In this document: positions 26,953 through 38,022 of the stretch, piece after piece
Layout: the number at the start of each line of letters is the position of its first letter
Position numbering within the stretch: position 1 is the first letter of the stretch
NCBI GenBank assembly: GCA_026545765.1
Contig: JAIFAC010000029.1
Location: forward strand, 1 to 64,000
DNA length: 64,000 bases
Source of the DNA: Plantago major
Taxonomy: Eukaryota; Streptophyta; Magnoliopsida; Lamiales; Plantaginaceae
Direction of reading: 5' to 3'
The notes under the pieces: generated by a model
The model's database searches: none
What the model saw: only the letters and a program-made list of their open reading frames with translations
What the model was told of the DNA's origin: nothing
Program-made: the position numbers and the translations under genes

Positions 26953-28925
26953 TTGACACAAACTAACTCTATCGAGTGTTTCACAAAAAATCGTGTACTA
27001 CCCGCTTTGAGTTTTATTGAAGACAAGAGGTATCGTAAATACGTTTTAAAATTGAGGTTCGATCAACCAAAATAGATCAATATGTGCGTAGAATAGTTTT
27101 TATACCACAAACCATGTCATGTGAATAAAATTTGACACAAACTAACCCAATGGAGTGTTTTCACAAAAACCGTGTACTAACCCCTTTGGGTTTTCTCGAA
27201 AACTTGATGTCCCAAAAATACGTTTATAATTCAAGGTTCGATCAACCAAAATAGTTCAATATGTGCGTAGAATAGGTTTTATACCACAAACCATATCATG
27301 TGAATAAAATTTGACACAAACTAACTCTATCGAGTGTTTCACAAAAAATCGTGTACTACCCCTTTGAGTTTTATTGAGGACAAGAGGTCTCGTAAATACG
27401 TTTTAAAATTGAGGTTCGATCAACCAAAATAGATCAATATGTGCGTAGAATAGTTTTTATACCACAAACCATGTCATGTGAATAAAATTTGACACAAACT
27501 AACCCCATGGAGTGTTTTCACAAAAAACCGTGTACTAACCCTTTTGTGTTTTCTCGAAAACTTGATGTCCCAAAAATACGTTTATAATTCAAGGTTCGAT
27601 CAACCCAAAATAGTTCAATATGTGCGTAGAATAGGTTTTATACCGCGAACCATATCATGTGAATAAAATTTGACACAAACTAACTCTATCGAGTGTTTCA
27701 CAAAAAATCGTGTACTACCCCCTTTGAGTTTTATTGACGACAAGAGGTCTCGTAAATACGTTTTAAAATTGAGGTTCGATCAACCAAAATAGATCAATAT
27801 GTGCGTAGAATAGTTTTTATACCACAAACCATGTCATGTGAATAAAATTTGACACAAACTAACCCCATGGAGTGTTTTCACAAAAAACCGTGTACTAACC
27901 CCTTTGTGTTTTCTCGAAAGCTTGATGTCCCAAAAATACGTTTATAATTCAAGGTTCGATCAACCCAAAATATTTCAATATGTGCGTAGAATAGGTTTTA
28001 TACCGCGAACCATATCACGTGAATAAAATTTGACACAAACTAACTCTATCGAGTGTTTCACAAAAAATCGTGTACTACCCCATTTGAGCTTTATTGAAGA
28101 CAAGAGGTCTCAAAATACGTTTTAAAATTGAGGTTCGATCAACCAAAATAGATCAATATGTGCGTAGAATAGTTATTATACCACAAACCATGTCATGTGA
28201 ATAAAATTTGACACAAACTAACCCAATGGAGTGTTTTCACAAAAACCGTGTACTAACCCTTTTGTGTTTTCTCGAAAACTTGATGTCCCAAAAATACGTT
28301 TATAATTCAAGGTTCGATCAACCAAAATAGTTCAATATGTGCGTAGAATAGGTTTTATACCGCGAACCATATCATGTGAATAAAATTTGACACAAACTAA
28401 CTCTATCGAGTGTTTCACAAAAAATCGTGTACTACCCCATTTGAGCTTTATTGAAGACAAGAGGTCTCGGAAATACATTTTTAAATTGAGGTTCGATCAA
28501 CCAAAATAGATCAATATGTGCGTAGAATAGTTTTTATACCACAAACCATGTCATGTGAATAAAATTTGACACAAACTAACCCAATGGAGTGTTTTCACAA
28601 AAAACCGTGTACTAACCCCCTTTGGGTTTTCTCGAAAACTTGATATCCCAAAAATACGTTTATAATTCAAGGTTCGATCAACCAAAATAGTTCAATATGT
28701 ACGTAGAATAGGTTTTATACCGCGGACCATATCATGTGAATAAAATTTGACACAAACTAACTCTATCGAGTGTTTCACAAAAAATCGTGTACTACCCCCT
28801 TTGAGTTTTATTGAAGACAAGAGGTCTCGTAAATACATTTTAAAATTGAGGTTCGATCAACCAAAATAGATCAATATGTGCGTAGAATAGTTTTTATACC
28901 ACAAACCATGTCATGTGAATAAAAT

Positions 28926-29104
28926 TTGACACAAACTAACCCAATGGAGTGTTTTCACAAAAACCGTGTACTAACCTCTTTGGGTTTTATCGAAAACTTG
29001 ATGTCCCAAAAATACGTTTATAATTCAAGGTTCGATCAACCAAAATAGATCAATATGTGCGTAGAATAGTTTTTATACCACAAACCATGTCATGTGAATA
29101 AAAT
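28926..29104. repeat. A monomer with B tail and rare acctctttggg middle
   Basis: The middle aacctctttgggttttatcg is shared with the A monomers at 49283 and 51967. Here it is joined to a B tail (agatcaat, ccatgtcatg), while those two have A tails. A normal B follows, so this looks like tail conversion without loss of a unit. Confidence 0.8.
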
Positions 29105-29637
29105 TTGACACAAACTAACTCTATCGAGTGTTTCACAAAAAATCGTGTACTACCCCCCTTTGAGTTTTATTGACGACAAGAGGTCTCGTAAATACGTTTT
29201 AAAATTGAGGTTCGATCAACCAAAATAGATCAATATGTGCGTAGAATAGTTTTTATACCACAAACCATGTCATGTGAATAAAATTTGACACAAACTAACC
29301 CAATGGAGTGTTTTCACAAAAACCGTGTACTAACCCCTTTGGGTTTTCTCGAAAACTTGATGTCCCGAAAATACGTTTATAATTCAAGGTTGGATCAACC
29401 AAAATAGTTCAATATGTGCGTAGAATAGGTTTTATACCGCGAACCATATCATGTGAATAAAATTTGACATAAACTAACTCTATCGAGTGTTTCACAAAAA
29501 ATCGTGTACTACCCTTTGAGTTTTATTGAAGACAAGAGGTCTCGAAATACGTTTTAAATTGAGGTTCGATCAACCAAAATAGATCAATATGTAATAGAAT
29601 AGTTTTTATACCACAAACCATGTCATGTGAATAAAAT

Positions 29638-31245
29638 TTGACACAAACTAACCCATGGAGTGTTTTCACAAAAAACCGTGTACTAACCCCTTTGGGTTTT
29701 CTCGAAAACTTGATGTCCCAAAAATACGTTTCTAATTCACGGTTCGATCAACCAAAATAATTCAATATGTGCGTAGAATAGGTTTTATTCCACAAACCAT
29801 TTCATGTGAATAAAATTTGAAAGAAACTAACTCTATCGAGTGTTTCAAAAAAATAGTGTACTACCCCCTTCGAGTTTTATTGAAGACAAGAGGTCTCGTA
29901 AATACGTTTTAAAATTGAGGTTCGATCAACCAAAATAGATCAGTATGTGCGTAGAATAGTTTTTATACCACAAACCATGTCATATGAAAAAAATTTGACA
30001 CAAACTAACCCCATAGAGTGTTTTCACAAAAAACCGTGTACTAACCCATTTGGGTTTTCTCGAAAACTTGATGTCCCAAAAATACGTTTATAATTCAAGG
30101 TTCGATCAACCAAAATAGTCAATATGTGCGTAGAATAGGTTTTATACCGCGTACCATATCATGTGAATAAAATTTGACACAAACTAACTCCATCGATTGT
30201 TTCACAAAAAATCGTGTACAACCCCTTTTGAGTTTTATTGAGGACAAGAGGTCTCGTAAATACGTTTTAAAATTGAGGTTCGATCAACCAAAATAGATCA
30301 ATATGTGCGTAGAATATTTTTATACCACAAACCATGTCATGTGAATAAAATTTGACACAAACTAACCCCATGGAGTGTTTTCACAAAAAACCGTGTACTA
30401 ACCCCTTTGGGTTTTCTCGAAAACTTGATGTCCCAAAAATACGTTTATAATTAAAGGTTCGATCAACCAAAATAGTTCAATATGTGCGTAGAATAGGTTT
30501 TATACCACAAACCATATCTTGTGAATAAAATTTGACATAAACTAACTCTATCGAGTGTTTCACAAAAAATCGTGTACTACTCCCATTGAGTTTTATTGAA
30601 GACAAGAGGTATCGTAAATACGTTTTAAATTGAGGTTCGATCAACCAAAATAGATCAATATGTGCGTAGAATAGTTTTTATACCACAAACCATGTCATGT
30701 GAATAAAATTTGACACAAACTAACCCAATGGAGTGTTTTCACAAAAACCGTGTACTAACCCCTTTGGGTTTTCTCGAAAACTTGATGTCCCAAAAATACG
30801 TTTATAATTCAAGGTTCGATCAACCAAAATAGTTCAATATGTGCGTAGAATAGGTTTTATACCACAAACCATATCATGTGAATAAAATTTGACACAAACT
30901 AACTCTATCGAGTGTTTCACAAAAAATCGTGTACTACCCCCTTTGAGTTTTATTGAAGACAAGAGGTATCGTAAATACGTTTTAAAATTGAGGTTCGATC
31001 AACCAAAATAGATCAATATGTGCGTAGAATAGTTTTTATACCACAAACCATGTCATGTGAATAAAATTTGACACAAACTAACTCTATCGAGTGTTTCACA
31101 AAAAATCGTGTACTACCCCCCTTTGAGTTTTATTGACGACAAGAGATGTCAAATACGTTTTAAAATTGAGGTTCGATCAACCAAAATAGATCAATATGTG
31201 CGTAGAATAGTTTTTATACCACAAACCATGTCATGTGAATAAAAT
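29638..31245. repeat. Nine-monomer unit, first copy of a local duplication
   Basis: The four monomers starting at 29638 are nearly repeated from 31246, at a constant offset of 1608-1609 bp. Linked rare marks are ccatttcatg, ttgaaagaaac, ccccttcgag, agatcagtatg, catgtcatatgaaaaaaa, acccatttggg, atagtcaat, ccgcgtacc and tccatcgattg. The nine monomers between the two starts include a B-B doublet (30889/31068), so the duplicated period is an odd number of monomers. Confidence 0.88.
30889..31245. repeat. B-B register break
   Basis: Two ordinary B monomers follow each other (30889 and 31068), both with B tails, and no A lies between. Neither is a mosaic at the junction. The second carries gacgac and a shortened agatgtcaaatacg. 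Clean loss of one A is the simplest reading. Confidence 0.9.
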
Positions 31246-34200
31246 TTGACACAAACTAACCCCATGGAGTGTTTTCACAAAAAACCGTGTACTAACCCCT
31301 TTGGGTTTTCTCGAAAACTTGATGTCCCAAAAATACGTTTATAATTCAAGGTTCGATCAACCAAAATAATTCAATATGTGCGTAGAATAGGTTTTATTCC
31401 ACAAACCATTTCATGTGAATAAAATTTGAAAGAAACTAACTCTATCGAGTGTTTCAAAAAAATAGTGTACTACCCCCTTCGAGTTTTATTGAAGACAAGA
31501 GGTCTCGTAAATACGTTTTAAAATTGAGGTTCGATCAACCAAAATAGATCAGTATGTGCGTAGAATAGTTTTTATACCACAAACCATGTCATATGAAAAA
31601 AATTTGACACAAACTAACCCCATGGAGTGTTTTCACAAAAAACCGTGTACTAACCCATTTGGGTTTTCTCGAAAACTTGATGTCCCAAAAATACGTTTAT
31701 AATTCAAGGTTCGATCAACCAAAATAGTCAATATGTGCGTAGAATAGGTTTTATACCGCGTACCATATCATGTGAATAAAATTTGACACAAACTAACTCC
31801 ATCGATTGTTTCACAAAAAATACTAACTACCCTTTGAGTTTTATTGAAGACAAGAGGTCTCAAAATACGTTTTAAAATTGAGGTTCGATCAACCAAAATA
31901 GATCAATATGTGCGTAGAATAGTTTTTATACCACAAACCATGTCATGTGAATAAAATTTGACACAAACTAACCCCATGGAGTGTTTTCACAAAAAACCGG
32001 GTACTAACCCCTTTGGGTTTTCTCGAAAACTTGATGTCCCAAAAATACGTTTATAATTCAAGGTTCGATCAACCAAAATAGTTCAATATGTGCGTAGAAT
32101 AGGTTTTATTCCACAAACCATATCATGTGAATAAAATTTGACACAAACTAACTCTATCGAGTGTTTCAAAAAAAATCGTGTACTACCCCCTTTGAGTTTT
32201 ATTGAAGACAAGAGGTCTCGTAAATACGTTTTAAAATTGAGGTTCGATCAACCAAAATAGATCAATATGTGCGTAGAATAGTTTTTATACCACAAACCAT
32301 GTCATGTGAATAAAATTTGACACAAACTAACCCCATGGAGTGTTTTCACAAAAAACCGTGTACTAACCCCTTTGGGTTTTCTCGAAAACTTGATGTCCCA
32401 AAAATACGTTTATAATTCAAGGTTCGATCAACCATAATAGTTCAATATGTACGTAGAATAGGTTTTATACTGCAAACCATATCATGTGAATAAAATATGA
32501 CATAAACAAACTTTATCGAGTGTTTCACAAAAAATCGTGTACTACCCGCTTTGAGTTTTATTGAAGACAAGAGGTATCGTAAATACGTTTTAAAATAGAG
32601 GTTCGATCAACCAAAATAGATCAATATGTGCGTAGAATAGTTTTTATACCACAAACCATGTCATGTGAATAAAATTTGACACAAACTAACCCCATGGAGT
32701 GTTTTCACAAAAAACCGTGTACTAACCCCTTTGGGTTTTCTCGAAAACTTGATGTCCCAAAAATACGTTTATAATTCAAGGTTCGATCAACCAAAATAAT
32801 TCAATATGTGCGTAGAATAGTTTTTATACCACAAACCATATCATGTGAATAAAATTTGACACAAACTAACTCTATCGAGTGTTTCACAAAAAATCGTGTA
32901 CTACCCCCTTTGAGTTTTATTGAAGACAAGAGGTCTCGTAAATACGTTTTAAAATTGAGGTTCGATCAACCAAAATAGATCAATATGTGCGTAGAATAGT
33001 TTTTATACCACAAACCATATCATGTGAATAAAATTTGACACAAACTAACCCAATGGAGTGTTTTCACAAAAACCGTGTACTAACCCCTTTGGGTTTTCTC
33101 GAAAACTTGATGTCCCTAAAATAAGTTTATAATTCAAGGTTCGATCAACCAAAATAGTTCAATATGTGTGTAGAATAGGTTTTATACAGCGGACCATATC
33201 ATGTGAATAAAATTTGACATAAACTAACTCTATCGAGTGTTTCACAAAAAATCGTGTACTACCCCTTTGAGTTTTATTGAAGAGAAGAGGTATCGTAAAT
33301 ACGTTTTAAAATTGAGGTTCGATCAACCAAAATAGATCAATATGTGCGTAGAATAGTTTTTATACCACAAACCATGTCATGTGAATAAAATTTGACACAA
33401 ACTAACCCCATGGAGTGTTTTCACAAAAACCGTGTACTAACCCCTTTGGGTTTTCTCGAAAACTTGATGTCCCAAAAATACGTTTATAATTCAAGGTTCG
33501 ATCAACCAAAATAGTTCAATATGTGCGTAGAATAGGTTTTATACCACAAACCATATCATGTGAATAAAATTTGACATAAACTAACTCTATCGAGTGTTTC
33601 ACAAAAATTCGTGTACTACCCCCTTTGAGTTTTATTGAAGACAAGAGGTATCGTAAATACGTTTTAAAATTGAGGTTCGATCAACCAAAATAGATCAATA
33701 TATGCGTAGAATAGTTTTTATACCACAAACCATGTCATGTGAATAAAATTTGACACAAACTAACCCATGGAGTGTTTTCACAAAAAACCGTGTACTTACC
33801 CCTTTGGGTTTTCTCGAAAACTTGATGTCCCAAAAATACGTTTATAATTCAAGGTTCGATCAACCAAAATAGTTCAATATGTGCGTAGAATAGGTTTTAT
33901 ACCACAAACCATATCATGTGAATAAAATTTGACACAAACTAACTCTATCGAGTGTTTCACAAAAAATCGTGTACTACCCCCTTTGAGTTTTATTGAAGAC
34001 AAGAGGTCTCGAAAATACATTTTTAAATTGAGGTTCGATCAACCAAAATAGATCAATATGTGCGTAGAATAGTTTTTATACCACAAACCATGTCATGTGA
34101 ATAAAATTTGACACAAACTAACCCATGGAGTGTTTTCACAAAAAACGAGTACTAAACCCCTTTGGGTTTTCACGAAAACTTGATGTCCAAAAATACGTTT

Positions 34201-35718
34201 TAAATTCAGGTTCGATAAACCAAAATAGATCAATATGTGCGTAGAATAGGTTTTATACCACAAACCATATCATGTGAATAAAATTTGACACAAACTAACT
34301 CTATGGAGTGTTTTCACAAAAATCGTGTACTAACCCTTTGAGTTTTATTGAAGACAAGAGGTCCCAAAAATACATTTATAATTCAAGGTTCGATCAACCA
34401 AAATAGATCAATATGTGCGTGGAATACTTTTTATACCACAAACCATGTCATGTGAATAAAATTTGACACAAACTAACCCCATGGAGTGTTTTCACAAAAA
34501 ACCATGTACTAACCCCTTTGAGTTTTCTCGAAAACTTGATGACCCAAAAATACGTTTATAATTCAAGGTTCGATCAACCAAAATAGTTCAATATGTGCGT
34601 AGAATAGGTTTTATACCACAAACCATATCATGTGAATAAAATTTGACACAAACTAACTCTATCGAGTGTTTCACAAAAAATCGTGTACTACCCCCTTTGA
34701 GTTTTATTGAGGACAAGAGGTCTCGTAAATACGTTTTAAAATTGAGGTTCGATCGACCAAAATAGATCAATATGTGCGTAGAATAGTTTTTATACCACAA
34801 ACCATGTCATGTGAATAAAATTTGACACAAACTAACCCCATGGAGTGTTTTCACAAAAAAAACGTGTACTAACCACTTTCGGTTTTCTCGAAAACTTGAT
34901 GTCCCAAAAATACGTTTATAATTCAAGGTTCGATCTACCAAAATAGTTCAATATGTGCGTAGAATAGGTTTTATACCACAAACCATATCATGTGAATAAA
35001 ATTTGACACAAACTAACTCTATCGAGTGTTTCAAAAAAATCGTGTACTACCCCTTTGAGTTTTATTGAAGACAAGAGGTCTCGTAAATACATTTTAAAAT
35101 TGAGGTTCGATCAACCAAAATAGATCAATATGTGCGTAGAATAGTTTTTATACCACAAACCATGTCATGTGAATAAAATTTGACACAAACTAACCCCATG
35201 GAGTGTTTTCACAAAAAACCGTGTACTAACCCCTTTGTGTTTTCTCGAAAACTTGATGTCCCAAAAATACGTTTATAATTCAAGGTTCGATCAACCCAAA
35301 ATAGTTCAATATGTGCGTAGAATAGGTTTTATACCGCGAACCATATCATGTGAATAAAATTTGACACAAACTAACTCTATCGAGTGTTTCACAAAAAATC
35401 GTGTACTACCCCCTTTGAGCTTTATTGAAGACAAGAGGTCTCGGAAATACATTTTTAAATTGAGGTTCGATCAACCAAAATAGATCAATATGTGCGTAGA
35501 ATAGTTTTTATACCACAAACCATGTCATGTGAATAAAATTTGACACAAACTAACCCAATGGAGTGTTTTCACAAAAACCGTGTACTAACCCCTTTGGGTT
35601 TTCTCGAAAACTTGATGTCCCAAAAATACGTTTATAATTCAAGGTTCGATCAACCAAAATAGTTCAATATGTGCGTAGAATAGGTTTTATACCACAAACC
35701 ATATCATGTGAATAAAAT
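31246..35718. repeat. Regular A-B block, begins with second copy of the local duplication
   Basis: Alternation runs from A 31246 to A 35540. The first ~570 bp repeat 29638-30210; the copies separate after tccatcgattg (taactaccc here). The units at 34108 and 34285 are mosaics. The A at 34108 has agatcaat followed by an A tail. The B at 34285 has ctatggagtgtttt and an A block (atttataattcaagg). Confidence 0.9.
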
Positions 35719-35897
35719 TTGACACAAACTAACTCTATCGAGTGTTTCACAAAAAATCGTGTACTACCCCCTTTGAGCTTTATTGAAGACAAGAGGTCTC
35801 GGAAATAAATTTTTAAATTGAGGTTCGATCAACCAAAATAGTTCAATATGTGCGTAGAATAGGTTTTATACCGCGGACCATATCATGTGAATAAAAT
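35719..35897. repeat. Reciprocal B/A hybrid monomer
   Basis: B head and body (ctctatcgag, gagctttattg, ctcggaaataaattttt, aattgagg) switch to an A tail (agttcaat, aataggttttatacc, gcggaccatatc) in the same identical block used by the A/B hybrids. Another B follows at 35898. This is the product expected on the partner strand of the crossover that makes the A/B hybrid, and it is the only clean one in the window. Confidence 0.88.
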
Positions 35898-36179
35898 TTG
35901 ACATAAACTAACTCTATCGAGTGTTTCAAAAAAATCGTGTACTACCCCCTTTGAGTTTTATTGAAGACAAGAGGTCTCGTAAATACGTTTTAAAATTGAG
36001 GTTCGATCAACCAAAATAGATCAATATGTGCGTAGAATAGTTTTTATACCACAAACCATGTCATGTGAATAAAATTTGACACAAACTAACCCCATGGAGT
36101 GTTTTCACAAAAAACCGTGTACTAACCCCTTTGGGTTTTCTCGAAAACTTGATGTCCCAAAAATACGTTTATAATTCAA

Positions 36180-36192
36180 GGTTCGATCAACC
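36180..36192. other. Conserved dyad ggttcgatcaacc inside the shared block (reference copy)
   Basis: The sequence ggtt-cgatc-aacc is an inverted repeat with 4-bp arms and a 5-nt centre containing gatc. It occurs at about position 105-117 of nearly every A and B monomer and lies in the longest stretch identical between the two types. A linked variant (ggatcgatcaacc) turns the centre into the 8-bp palindrome gatcgatc. A dyad conserved in both monomer types could be a binding site for a satellite-binding protein, but it is not a recognisable CENP-B box. The function is unproven. Confidence 0.6.
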
Positions 36193-36205
36193 AAAATAGT
36201 TCAAT

Positions 36206-36215
36206 ATGTGCGTAG
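36206..36215. other. Indel-prone site atgtgcgtag (reference copy)
   Basis: This is the usual sequence at about position 131-140 of each monomer. In many copies it is replaced by short A/T-rich forms such as ataaatag, ataagtag, ataaagtag, ataatgcgtag, atgtaatag or ataagcttag, while the flanks (tcaat on the left, aatag on the right) stay intact. The altered forms appear in both A and B, on many different haplotype backgrounds, and mostly in the left half of the window. They are either a true mutation hotspot or a systematic read or consensus error at this motif. Confidence 0.6.
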
Positions 36216-36255
36216 AATAGGTTTTATACCACAAACCATATCATGTGAATAAAAT

Positions 36256-36434
36256 TTGACACAAACTAACTCTATCGAGTGTTTCACAAAAAATCGTGTA
36301 CTACCCCCTTTGAGTTTTATTGAAGACAAGAGGTCTCGTAAATACGTTTTAAAATTGAGGTTCGATCAACCAAAATAGATCAATATGTGCGTAGAATAGT
36401 TTTTATACCACAAACCATGTCATGTGAATAAAAT
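36256..36434. repeat. Satellite monomer type B (reference copy, 179 bp)
   Basis: Type B is recognised by the head taactctatcgag, the middle tttgagttttattgaagac, aagaggtctcgtaaatacg, the block gttttaaaattgagg, and the tail agatcaat with ccatgtcatg. It differs from A at roughly 26 positions, almost all in the first ~102 bp. Subtypes include aagaggtatcgt, gaagagaagagg, cccgctttgag, and a strongly linked form with gagctttattg plus ctcggaaatacattttt. The last form usually follows an A with the ccgcgaacc tail, for example at 42311, 53217, 59829 and 63582. Confidence 0.95.
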
Positions 36435-37676
36435 TTGACACAAACTAACCCCATGGAGTGTTTTCACAAAAAAACGTGTACTAACCCTTTTGTGTTTTCT
36501 CGAAAACTTGATGTCCCAAAAATACGTTTATAATTCAAGGTTCGATCAACCAAAATAATTCAATATGTGCGTAGAATAGTTTTTATATACCATAACCATA
36601 TCATGTGAATAAAATTTGACACAAACTAACTCTATCGAGTGTTTCACAAAATCGTGTACTACCCCCTTTGAGGTTTATTGAAGACAAGAGGTCTCGAAAA
36701 TACATTTTAAAATTGAGGTTCGATCAACCAACATAGATCAATATGTGCGTAGAATAGTTTTTATATCACAAACCATGTCATGTGAATAAAATTTGACACA
36801 AACTAACCCCATGGAATGTTTTCACAAAAACCGTGTTCTAACCCTTTGGTTCTCAAAAACTTGATGTCCCAAAAATACGTTAATAATTCAAGGATCGATC
36901 AACCAAAATAGTTCAATATGTGCGTAGAATAGATTTTATACCGCGAACCATATCATGTGAATAAAATTTGACACAAACTAACTCTATCGAGTGTTTCACA
37001 AAAAATTGTGTACTACCCCCTTTGAGCTTTATTGAAGACAAGAGGTCTCGGAAATACATTTTTAAATTGAGGTTCGATCAACCAAAATAGATCAATATGT
37101 GCGTAGAATAGTTTTTATACCACAAACCATGTCATGTGAATAAAATTTGACACAAACTAACCCCATGGAGTGTTTTCACAAAAAACCGTGTACTAACCCT
37201 TTGGATTTCTCGAAAACTTGATGACTCAAAAATACGTTTATAATTCAAGGTTCGATCAACCCAAAATAGTTCAATATAATAGAATAGGTTTTATACCACA
37301 AACCATATAATGTGAATAAAATTTGACATAAACTAACTCTATCGAGTGTTTCAAAAAAAATCGTGTACTACCCCCTTTGAGTTTTATTGAAGACAAGAGG
37401 TATCGTAAATACGTTTTAAAATTGAGGTTCGATCAACCAAAATAGATCAATATGTGCGTAGAATAGTTTTTATACCACAAACCATGTCATGTGAATAAAA
37501 TTTGACACAAACTAACCCCATGGAGTGTTTTCACAAAAACCGTGTACTAACCCCTTTGGGTTTTCGAAAACTTGATGACCCAAAAATACGTTTATAATTC
37601 AAGGTTCGATCAACCAAAATAATTCAATATAAATAGAATAGGTTTTATACCACAAACCATATCATGTGAATAAAAT

Positions 37677-38022
37677 TTGACACAAACTAACTCTATCGAG
37701 TGTTTCACAAAAATCGTGTACTACCCCTTTGAGTTTTATTGAAGACAAGAGGTCTCGAAATAAATTTTAAATTGAGGTTCGATCAACCAAAATAGATCAA
37801 TATAAGTAGAATAGGTTTATACCACAAACCATATCATGTGAATAAAATTTGACATAAACTAACTCTATCGAGTGTTTCACAAAAACCGTGTACTAACCTT
37901 TGAGTTTTATTGAAGACAAGAGGTCCCAAAATACGTTTTAAAATTGAGGTTCGATCAACCAAAATAGATCAAATATAAATAGAATAGTTTTTATACCACA
38001 AACCATGTCATGTGAATAAAAT
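37677..38022. repeat. B-B register break
   Basis: B heads occur at 37677 and 37849. The first has ctcgaaataaattttaaattg and ends in an A-like tail (aataggtttatacc, ccatatcatg) after agatcaat. The second has A-like accgtgtactaacc and tcccaaaatacg. Both have shortened indel-prone sites. Confidence 0.83.

Larger units (their letters stand above)
24993..30888. repeat. Regular A-B block
   Basis: Heads alternate from A 24993 to A 30710. Most units are 177-181 bp. The B at 26239 is diverged (gtgtatcaaaaaaaacg, gaacaaaataggtctatg). The A at 28926 has a B tail but is followed by a B, so alternation of heads is kept. The segment from 29638 on is part of a local duplication. Confidence 0.92.
36076..36255. 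repeat. Satellite monomer type A (reference copy, 180 bp)
   Basis: Type A is recognised by four marks: the head taaccccatggag (which carries an NcoI-type ccatgg palindrome), the middle ttgggttttctcgaaaac, the block cgtttataattcaagg, and the tail agttcaat with ccatatcatg. G+C is about 34%. Common A subtypes differ at the middle (ccactttcgg, cttttgtg, tttggattt with gatgaccc) and at the tail (ccacaaacc, ccgcgaacc, ccgcggacc, tccacaaacc). Many copies read cccaatgg or cccatgg at the head; the cccaatgg copies lose the NcoI-type site. No open frame is conserved. Confidence 0.95.
36076..36434. repeat. Reference A-B dimer (consensus-perfect copy)
   Basis: This 359-bp dimer matches, base for base as far as I can check by eye, the most frequent base at each position of both monomer types. 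It is therefore a convenient reference copy. Neighbouring dimers repeat it with a few substitutions or homopolymer indels. Linked variants cross the A/B junction: an A ending attccaca is often followed by a B beginning ttgaaagaaac, for example at 14500/14679, 31246/31426, 43921/44100 and 52681/52860. This shows that the dimer, not the monomer, is the main unit of amplification. Confidence 0.93.
35898..37676. repeat. Regular A-B block containing the reference dimer
   Basis: Heads alternate from B 35898 to A 37502, mostly near full length. The A at 36793 is diverged (ggaatg, gtgttctaacc, ttggttctcaaaaac) and has the cgttaataattcaaggatcg form. The A at 37147 has the short indel-prone form ataatag and a ccaaaa to cccaaaa change. 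Confidence 0.92.

Noticed and set aside
34588..34800. Minus-strand open frame of 70 codons
   Set aside because: Same repeat-derived frame as at 24586-24798; the few differences follow satellite variation, and there is no plausible domain.
36180..36192. tRNA gene or tRNA-derived SINE suggested by ggttcga
   Set aside because: No A box, acceptor stem or anticodon arm is visible, and the flanking bases do not form a T-arm stem of five pairs around the loop.
36226..36240. TATA-like promoter (gttttatacc)
   Set aside because: Present in nearly every monomer as part of the AT-rich tail; no initiator, gene or other promoter element follows. Not enough to call a promoter.
36076..36434. CENP-B box
   Set aside because: I looked for a match to the mammalian CENP-B box (nTTCGnnnnAnnCGGGn) and found only ttcg followed by no cggg. 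The dyad is a different motif.
36076..36434. Arabidopsis-type CEN180 satellite
   Set aside because: Unit length is similar, and short strings such as acttgatgtc look alike, but I could not align the rest of the monomer to what I remember of CEN180. A database search would settle it.
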